Shown: piece after piece, positions 4,541-9,724 of the stretch
Layout: each line of letters opens with the position of its first letter
Position numbering within the stretch: the stretch's first letter is position 1
Source: JBBKWQ01 sp037969115
GTDB lineage: Bacteria; Actinomycetota; Acidimicrobiia; Acidimicrobiales; Ilumatobacteraceae
DNA length: 9,724 nucleotides
Direction: 5' to 3'
Assembly: GCA_037969115.1 (NCBI GenBank)
Contig: JBBKWQ010000364.1
Coordinates: 1-9,724, forward strand
The notes under the pieces: generated by a model
Database searches by the model: none
The model's input: only the letters and a program-made list of their open reading frames with translations
Told to the model about the DNA's origin: nothing
Made by a program: the position numbers and the translations under genes

Positions 4541-6499
4541 GTGCCCCACACGTTCTCAGACGAACTCGACCAACAAGCCGTCGCTCTGATTCGCGGCTTC
4601 GCGATGGATGCACCGCTCGCTGCGAACAGCGGACATCAGGGCACTGCGATGGCGCTCGCCCCGCTCGCTCACGTGCTCTACAGCCGTGTGATGAAGCACG
4701 ACCCGGCTCAGCCAGTGTGGCCCGATCGCGACCGGTTCATCCTGTCGAACGGACACGCGTCGATCCTTCAGTATTCGCTGCTGTACCTGAACGGCTACGG
4801 GCTCGAACTCGACGACATCAAGCAGTTCCGCCAGTGGGGATCTGCCACGCCCGGCCACCCAGAGGTGGGCCACGCCGCAGGCATCGAAGTCACGACCGGC
4901 CCGCTCGGACAAGGATTCGCGAACGCAGTCGGCATGGCCATCGCCGAACGTTTCCTCGCCGATCGCTTCGGTGACGAATCCGTCGATCACCACACCTTCG
5001 TGATCGTCGGCGACGGCTGCCTCATGGAAGGCGTCAGCCACGAAGCCGGGTCGCTCGCCGGCCACCTCGGGCTCGGGAAGCTGATCTGCGTCTTCGACGA
5101 CAATCGAATCACCATCGACGGCTCGACCGACTTGTCGACGAGCGATGACGTCGCCCGACGGTTCGAGGCCTACGGGTGGGACGTCCACCATCTCGGTGAG
5201 ATCGCCGACGATCTCGACGCGCTGGAAGCCGGCCTGCTGGCCGCCAAGAAGGTTCACGATCAGCCCAGCCTGCTGATCCTGCGCAGTCACATCGGATTCC
5301 CCTCACCCGATCACACCGACGATCACGAAGCCCACGGGCTCGCGTTCGACGCCGACGACGTCACCCGCACGAAGGTGGTGCTCGGCATCCCCGACGAACC
5401 GTTCTGGGCGCCGGACGAAGTGGTCGACGAGTATCGAACCGCGGCCGCTGAACGAGGCGAGCGCCTGTACAAGACGTGGGTAGAGCGGTCCGCTTCGGTC
5501 ACATCCACGCCCGAGTGGGTCGCAGCGTTGAACGGCGACGGTGTCGACGGGTGGGATGCGGAGTTGCCTCGTTACGAACTCGGCGCACAGGTTCCGACCC
5601 GAAAGGCCATCCAGGCAGCGTTCGATGCGACGATCGCCGGACTCCCCGGCCTGATCGCCGGTTCCGCTGACCTCACGGGCAACACCGGCACGAAGCTCGC
5701 CGGCCAGCGTGCGCAGACTGCAGATGAGCACGGCGGTCGGCAGGTCTACTTCGGAATCCGCGAACACGCCATGGGCGCCGCGCTCGTGGGGATGGCGCTG
5801 CACGGCGGCACCCTGCCCGTCGGGGGCACCTTCTTCGTCTTCCTCGACTACATGCGCCCCCCGGTTCGACTCGCCGCGATCTCCGGAGCGAAAGTCTGTT
5901 TCGTGTTCACCCACGACTCCGTTGGTGTGGGTGAGGACGGCCCGACGCATCAGCCGGTCGAACACATCGCGACGCTGCGTGCGATCCCGAACCTGCACGT
6001 GATCCGCCCCGCCGACGCCAACGAGACCGTTGCAGCGTGGCTCGACGTCGTACGGTCCGACCAACCGAGCGTGCTCGTGCTCAGCCGGCAGAACATCGAG
6101 GTCGTCACCGACGGTTCGGCCGTCGAGCGCGGCGGTGGCGTCGTCGTCGACTCAGTCACACCCCCGCAGGTCGTCCTCGTCGGCACCGGCAGCGAAGTAG
6201 CCGTCTGCGTGCACGCAGCCGGTCGTCTGGGCGAGTCCGGCCTCGCCACCCGGGTGGTCAGCCTGCCGAGCTGGGATCGATTCGAGCAGCAGGACGCCGA
6301 CTACCGCTCCAGCGTCTTCCCTCCGGGTGTGCCCGTTCTGTCCGTCGAGGCCGCCGTTACGTTCGGATGGGCCCGCTATGCCGACGACTCCATCGGCATC
6401 GACCGCTTCGGTGCCAGCGCACCGGGTGCCGTCGTACTCGACCACCTGGGTATCAACGTCGACCACGTCGTCGATCGCGCCACCCGACTCGTCCACTGA
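4541..6499 (+). CDS. tkt: Transketolase
   Basis: This 652-residue protein has the usual transketolase length. It moves two-carbon units between ketose and aldose phosphates in the non-oxidative pentose phosphate pathway, using thiamine diphosphate and a divalent metal. The N-terminal PP domain has ANSGHQG (His32), LSNGHAS (His72), TPGHPEVGH, TTGPLGQGFANAVGMAIAE and the metal/ThDP motif GDGCLMEGVSHEAGS (157-171) ending in FDDN (185-188). The Pyr domain has REHAMGAALVGMALHGG with catalytic Glu408, FTHDSVGVGEDGPTHQPVEH (457-475) and IRPADANET. The C-terminal domain runs from about 530 to 652. The SGHPG motif common in the family reads SGHQG here. Translation starts at GTG with no Shine-Dalgarno. 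It is followed by tal after 44 nt; the pair is likely an operon. Confidence 0.97.
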   Translation: MPHTFSDELDQQAVALIRGFAMDAPLAANSGHQGTAMALAPLAHVLYSRVMKHDPAQPVWPDRDRFILSNGHASILQYSLLYLNGYGLELDDIKQFRQWGSATPGHPEVGHAAGIEVTTGPLGQGFANAVGMAIAERFLADRFGDESVDHHTFVIVGDGCLMEGVSHEAGSLAGHLGLGKLICVFDDNRITIDGSTDLSTSDDVARRFEAYGWDVHHLGEIADDLDALEAGLLAAKKVHDQPSLLILRSHIGFPSPDHTDDHEAHGLAFDADDVTRTKVVLGIPDEPFWAPDEVVDEYRTAAAERGERLYKTWVERSASVTSTPEWVAALNGDGVDGWDAELPRYELGAQVPTRKAIQAAFDATIAGLPGLIAGSADLTGNTGTKLAGQRAQTADEHGGRQVYFGIREHAMGAALVGMALHGGTLPVGGTFFVFLDYMRPPVRLAAISGAKVCFVFTHDSVGVGEDGPTHQPVEHIATLRAIPNLHVIRPADANETVAAWLDVVRSDQPSVLVLSRQNIEVVTDGSAVERGGGVVVDSVTPPQVVLVGTGSEVAVCVHAAGRLGESGLATRVVSLPSWDRFEQQDADYRSSVFPPGVPVLSVEAAVTFGWARYADDSIGIDRFGASAPGAVVLDHLGINVDHVVDRATRLVH

Positions 6500-6529
6500 C
6501 CAGAACACGAACTTCAGCATCTCCACCAG

Positions 6530-6535
6530 AAGGAG
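6530..6535 (+). promoter_or_regulatory. Shine-Dalgarno AAGGAG that fixes the tal start
   Basis: AAGGAG lies 8 nt before the ATG at 6544. The reading frame is open far upstream through tkt in another frame, so this site and the family N-terminus decide the start. Confidence 0.8.
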
Positions 6536-6543
6536 CAACTCAG

Positions 6544-7650
6544 ATGAATCGCCTCATGCGACTCTCCGCAGAATTCGGACAGAGCCCGTGGCTCGACAAC
6601 CTCAAGCGCGGCTATCTCACCAGCGGCCAGCTGGCAGCGCTTCGCGACGCGGGCGTTCGTGGGCTCACCTCGAACCCCACCATCTTCCAGAAGGCCATCA
6701 GCGGCTCGAACGACTACGACGCCCAGTTCAGGGAGCTCGCCGTCGACAGCAACCCGGTCATCGACGACTACTGGGCAATGGTGGTCGCCGACATCCACGG
6801 AGCGTGCGATGTCTTCTCGCGCGTCCACGACCACACCGAAGGCGTCGACGGTTACGTGAGCGTCGAGGTCGCTCCGTCGCTCGCACATGACGGCCCAGGC
6901 ACCGAGGCCGCCGCACGAGAACTGCACGAACGGATCAACCGTCGCAACCTGATGGTGAAGATCCCCGGTACGGCGGAGGGGCTGGCCCCGATCAAGCAGA
7001 TGATCGCCGAGGGACGCAGTATCAACGTCACCTTGATCTTCAGCATCGACCGCCACCGGGACGTGATGGAGGCATACCTCGCCGGCCTCGAGCAACTGGC
7101 GCTCGACCCGAACGCCGATCTTTCGAGAGTGGCGAGCGTCGCCAGCTTCTTCATCAGCAGGGTCGACGTCGAGGTCGATCGCCGCCTCGAAGCCATCGGT
7201 ACCGACGAGGCGCTCGCACTCCGTGGTCTCGCCGGTCTCACGCAAGGTCGCCTCGCATACGGTGCGTTCCTCGAAGTGTTCAGCGGCCCGCGCTGGGAGG
7301 CTCTGGCCGCGCGGGGAGCGCGCGTGCAGCGTCCGCTGTGGGCGAGCACCGGAACCAAGAACCCGGCGTATTCCGACGTGTTGTATGTCGACGGTCTGAT
7401 CGCCCCGAACACCGTGAACACTCTTCCCGAAGACACGCTCAATGCGTTTGCCGATCACGGCGAACTCGCCCGCACCGCAGATGCCGACCTGGCCGGCTCT
7501 GCCGAGGTCTGGCGGCGACTCGCCGCCGTGGGCATCGACATGGACGACGTGGCCGCCACTCTCGAACGAGAGGGTGTCGACTCGTTCATCAAGAGCTTCG
7601 ACGAGCTGATCGACGTCCTCGACGCCAAGGCCACAGAACTTCGCGCCTAG
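6544..7650 (+). CDS. tal: Transaldolase
   Basis: This 368-residue protein matches the longer actinobacterial transaldolase type. It transfers a dihydroxyacetone unit between sugar phosphates and works with transketolase in the pentose phosphate pathway. SPWLDNLKRGYL (14-25) holds the conserved Asp18. GVRGLTSNPTIFQKAI (37-52), VSVEVAPSLAHD (105-116) and NLMVKIPGT (135-143) follow, with Schiff-base Lys139. Then come INVTLIFSIDRH (160-171), SFFISRVDVEVD (201-212), PLWASTGTKNPAYSD (264-278) and YVDGLIAPNTVNTLPEDTL (281-299), all in expected order in the TIM barrel. It is translated from its own strong ribosome binding site 44 nt after tkt. Its TAG stop is also the first three bases of a -10-like box for the next gene. 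Confidence 0.96.
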   Translation: MNRLMRLSAEFGQSPWLDNLKRGYLTSGQLAALRDAGVRGLTSNPTIFQKAISGSNDYDAQFRELAVDSNPVIDDYWAMVVADIHGACDVFSRVHDHTEGVDGYVSVEVAPSLAHDGPGTEAAARELHERINRRNLMVKIPGTAEGLAPIKQMIAEGRSINVTLIFSIDRHRDVMEAYLAGLEQLALDPNADLSRVASVASFFISRVDVEVDRRLEAIGTDEALALRGLAGLTQGRLAYGAFLEVFSGPRWEALAARGARVQRPLWASTGTKNPAYSDVLYVDGLIAPNTVNTLPEDTLNAFADHGELARTADADLAGSAEVWRRLAAVGIDMDDVAATLEREGVDSFIKSFDELIDVLDAKATELRA

Positions 7651-7653
7651 TTT
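7648..7653 (+). promoter_or_regulatory. Candidate -10 box of the M14 peptidase gene, overlapping the tal stop
   Basis: TAGTTT includes the tal stop codon TAG and ends 7 nt before the ATG at 7661. No Shine-Dalgarno is present. Transcription starting at the ATG, or read-through from tal, would both be possible. Confidence 0.35.
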
Positions 7654-7660
7654 GTCGGCG

Positions 7661-9352
7661 ATGCCGGAATCGCGATTCGACCGCCACCCGAGATTCGAAG
7701 AACTCACCGGTTGGCTGCACGAGTACGCCGAAGCGTTCCCCGACTTGTTCCGCCTGGAGTCGGTCGGCACGTCTCGCGAAGGCCGTGCGATCTGGTTGGC
7801 AACCGTCACCAATCACACGATCGGGGACCACTCGACCAAACCGGCGCTCTGGCTCGATGGGAACATCCACGCCACCGAGACCACCGCATCGGTGGCGCTG
7901 GTCCATCTGATCGATCATCTGTGCACACGCTTCGGTGACGACGAGCGCATCACGCGAGCCCTCGACACCCGAACGTTCTACGTCATGCCCCGCGTCAATC
8001 CCGACGGCGCCGAGCTCGCCCTGGCCGAGGTTCCATCCATGGTGCGATCCAGCCCGAATGCCTGGCCCTACGCCGACCAGCACGATGGGTTGATCCCGGG
8101 CGACATCGACCACGACGGACGGCAGTTGCAAATGCGCATCGCCGACCCGAACGGCACGTGGAAGCCGTATCGGGACGACCCCCGCCTCATGGTCGCCCGT
8201 GAGCCCGACGAGGTCGGTCCCGGTCCCTACTACCGCATCGTCAGCGAGGGCCGCATCCAGGGTTTCGACGGCGTCACGGTGCGGACCGCTCCGCTGCGGG
8301 CGGGAGTGGATGCGAACAGGAACTTTCCGTACAAGTGGAAGCGCTTCCCAGGTGGCGCGCCCTGGGGCGCCGGCGACTACCCCACCAGTGAGCCCGAAGT
8401 CGGCGCGCTGGTCGACGCAATCACGAAGCGACCCAACGTGTGCGGGTACTTCGCCTACCACACGTTCTCGGGCGTCCATCTTCGTCCGTACGGCGATCAA
8501 CCCGACGACGAGTTCCCCGCCAACGACCTCTGGACCTATGAAGCCTTGGGTAAACGCGCCACCGAGATCACGGGCTACCCGGCGATCTCCACGTACCACG
8601 ATTTCCGCTACCACCCCAAGCAGATCATCACCGGCGTCGGCACCGACTGGGCCTATGACCACCTCGGTGTGTACTCGTGGACCACCGAGTTCTGGAGTGT
8701 CCTGCGTGCTGCCGGCCTCGACGATGCGCACCCGATCGACTGGCTGCGTATCCATCCGCTCGACGACGAACTCAAGCTCCTTGCCTGGGTCGACGAGAAC
8801 GTGCCGGAGGGGTACGTGAACTGGTACGACTACGACCACCCCGAACTCGGGCCGGTCGAACTGGGTGGTTGGCACCATGCGCTGGTGTTTCGCAACCCCC
8901 CACCGCACCTTCTCGAGGCCGAGGTCGAGCCACACAGCGAACTGGCGGTCTTCCAAGCCTTGTGCAGCCCCCTGCTGCGGCACCGCGAAACGATCGTCGA
9001 ACCCGTCGGACCTCAGACCTGGCGTATCCGCGTCGTGGTCGAGAACTGCGGTTGGATGGCGACGAACGTCACCCAGCGAGCCATCGATCAACAGGTGGTC
9101 AAACCGATCGAGGCCACAATCGCGCTACCGGAGGGCGCCTCGCTGGTGACCGGATCGACCCGCCTCGAACTCGGCCAGCTCACGGGTCGCGCACTGAGCG
9201 ACAACGCCATCAGTGTGTTTGCGGGCGCCGACGACACGAGTGACCGAACGGTCGCCGAGTGGTTGGTCACCGCCGAACCAGGCACCGAGGTCTCGGCGCG
9301 TATCGCCCACGATCGCGCCGGTGTGGTCGAGGTGACGGTCGCTCTCGATTGA
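7661..9352 (+). CDS. M14-family zinc metallocarboxypeptidase
   Basis: From the ATG at 7661 the protein has 563 residues; an in-frame TTG at 7652 would add three. The zinc site is complete: GNIHATE (His70, Glu73) and YHTFSG (His267). GVDANRNFPYKW supplies the substrate-binding Arg220, and SWTTEFW gives the catalytic Glu343. Between the first and second halves of the catalytic domain lies an insertion (about 115-215). It contains PGDIDHDGRQLQMR, whose Asp148-x-Asp150-x-Asp152-Gly resembles a calcium-binding loop, followed by WKPYRDDPRLMVAR. A beta-rich C-terminal domain (about 440-563) follows, as in larger bacterial M14 proteins. No signal peptide is visible, so it probably acts in the cytoplasm on peptides or modified amino acids; the substrate is unknown. 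It starts 10 nt after the tal stop and is convergent with the oxidoreductase gene (13-bp gap). Confidence 0.92.
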   Translation: MPESRFDRHPRFEELTGWLHEYAEAFPDLFRLESVGTSREGRAIWLATVTNHTIGDHSTKPALWLDGNIHATETTASVALVHLIDHLCTRFGDDERITRALDTRTFYVMPRVNPDGAELALAEVPSMVRSSPNAWPYADQHDGLIPGDIDHDGRQLQMRIADPNGTWKPYRDDPRLMVAREPDEVGPGPYYRIVSEGRIQGFDGVTVRTAPLRAGVDANRNFPYKWKRFPGGAPWGAGDYPTSEPEVGALVDAITKRPNVCGYFAYHTFSGVHLRPYGDQPDDEFPANDLWTYEALGKRATEITGYPAISTYHDFRYHPKQIITGVGTDWAYDHLGVYSWTTEFWSVLRAAGLDDAHPIDWLRIHPLDDELKLLAWVDENVPEGYVNWYDYDHPELGPVELGGWHHALVFRNPPPHLLEAEVEPHSELAVFQALCSPLLRHRETIVEPVGPQTWRIRVVVENCGWMATNVTQRAIDQQVVKPIEATIALPEGASLVTGSTRLELGQLTGRALSDNAISVFAGADDTSDRTVAEWLVTAEPGTEVSARIAHDRAGVVEVTVALD

Positions 9353-9365
9353 CCGCGAGCGGCAA

Positions 9366-9724
9366 TCAGGCGTCGGATTCGTCCACCCGGAACGACACCC
9401 GGTGGTAGCCCTCGGCGCCGTTGGGCGCGACGCTCGCCGGGCCGACGGGCTGCGGTTCACCGGATTTGTCGTACGCACGTGCCTCGATCTCGTGATTTCC
9501 CGGCGTGGCTTCGGTCCACGTATATCGCCACTGCCGCCAGGTGTCGTCGCTGGGCACGCCCGCGAGTTCACAGCCCAACCACTCGCCGCCGTCGATCCGG
9601 ATCTCCACGGCGGAGATGCCACGGTGAATCGCCCACGCCACGCCGCCCACATCGAGCGTGCCTGCCGGCCAGCCGCGGCCGCGGCGCGGCCGATCGATGC
9701 GAGCCATCGTCTTCACCGGCCCAT
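9366..9724 (-). CDS. Sulfite-oxidase-type molybdopterin oxidoreductase, C-terminal domain (5' end beyond right edge)
   Basis: About 119 residues are visible, and the frame is open to the window edge. The GTG at 9716 is probably internal, because GPVKTMARIDRPRRG is the typical junction into the Mo-cofactor oxidoreductase dimerisation domain. The rest is that immunoglobulin-like domain: GVAWAIHRGISAVEIRIDGG and W, then DDTWRQWRYTWTEATPGNHEIEARAYDKSGEPQ, and NGAEGYHRVSFRVDE. In sulfite oxidases and related sulfite or protein-methionine-sulfoxide enzymes this domain sits after the molybdopterin-binding domain and makes the dimer contact. The catalytic Cys and cofactor domain lie outside the window, so the substrate and any membrane anchor cannot be judged. 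It is convergent with the M14 gene. Confidence 0.87.
   Translation of the reverse strand, partial: GPVKTMARIDRPRRGRGWPAGTLDVGGVAWAIHRGISAVEIRIDGGEWLGCELAGVPSDDTWRQWRYTWTEATPGNHEIEARAYDKSGEPQPVGPASVAPNGAEGYHRVSFRVDESDA

Noticed and set aside
5303..6064. 253-codon minus-strand open frame within tkt
   Set aside because: It is a shadow of the transketolase Pyr domain; no independent start signal or recognisable motif.
6514..7812. 432-codon open frame on the minus strand opposite transaldolase
   Set aside because: It is antisense to a clear transaldolase; its composition is the usual high-GC mirror frame and it shows no recognisable domain.
7589..9091. 500-codon open frame on the minus strand opposite the M14 peptidase
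   Set aside because: It is antisense to a complete M14 domain with all catalytic residues; long mirror frames are expected at this GC content.

Overview
The window is high-GC DNA from an actinobacterium. The evidence is frequent GTG starts, a SARP/BTAD regulator, a nickel superoxide dismutase with its maturation protease, and an actinobacterial-style transketolase/transaldolase pair. An Ilumatobacter/Acidimicrobiia-like host is my best guess, from the general look of the proteins; nothing in the window proves the lineage. It is gene-dense chromosome with no mobile element, CRISPR array or RNA gene that I can see. No stretch over about 140 bp lacks a gene.

Layout. (1) 1-603, minus: N-terminal part of a SARP/BTAD transcriptional activator, cut by the left edge. 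A 136-bp divergent gap carries three perfect GATACCG heptamers at 11- and 22-bp periods and separates it from a secreted or lipoprotein alpha/beta hydrolase (740-1903, plus). (2) 1936-2595, minus: a TetR repressor convergent with the hydrolase; a perfect 18-bp palindrome lies just upstream of its start. (3) 2725-3147, minus: nickel superoxide dismutase (sodN). 3226-3549, plus: its maturation protease (sodX), divergent across 78 bp. (4) 3515-4075, minus: a SAM-dependent methyltransferase overlapping the 3' end of sodX. 4115-4519, plus: a small protein of unknown function. (5) 4541-6499 transketolase, 6544-7650 transaldolase and 7661-9352 M14 zinc carboxypeptidase, all plus and tightly spaced. 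(6) 9366-9724, minus: the C-terminal domain of a sulfite-oxidase-type molybdopterin oxidoreductase, cut by the right edge.

How the parts work together. sodN/sodX is a complete two-gene unit: SodN carries a 14-residue leader that must be removed to expose His1 for nickel binding, and SodX is the S26-type protease expected to do it. tkt/tal form the non-oxidative pentose-phosphate pair. The SARP gene and the hydrolase share an intergenic region whose repeats match the architecture known for SARP operators, so the hydrolase is a candidate target of that activator.

Most notable observations: the SARP-type heptamer array; a SodN nickel hook with Tyr instead of the usual Pro at mature position 5 and Asp instead of Glu at position 17; a likely TetR auto-operator; and a recurring start architecture (-10-like hexamer 6-10 nt before the start codon, no Shine-Dalgarno) suggesting that several genes here are translated from leaderless or near-leaderless mRNAs.
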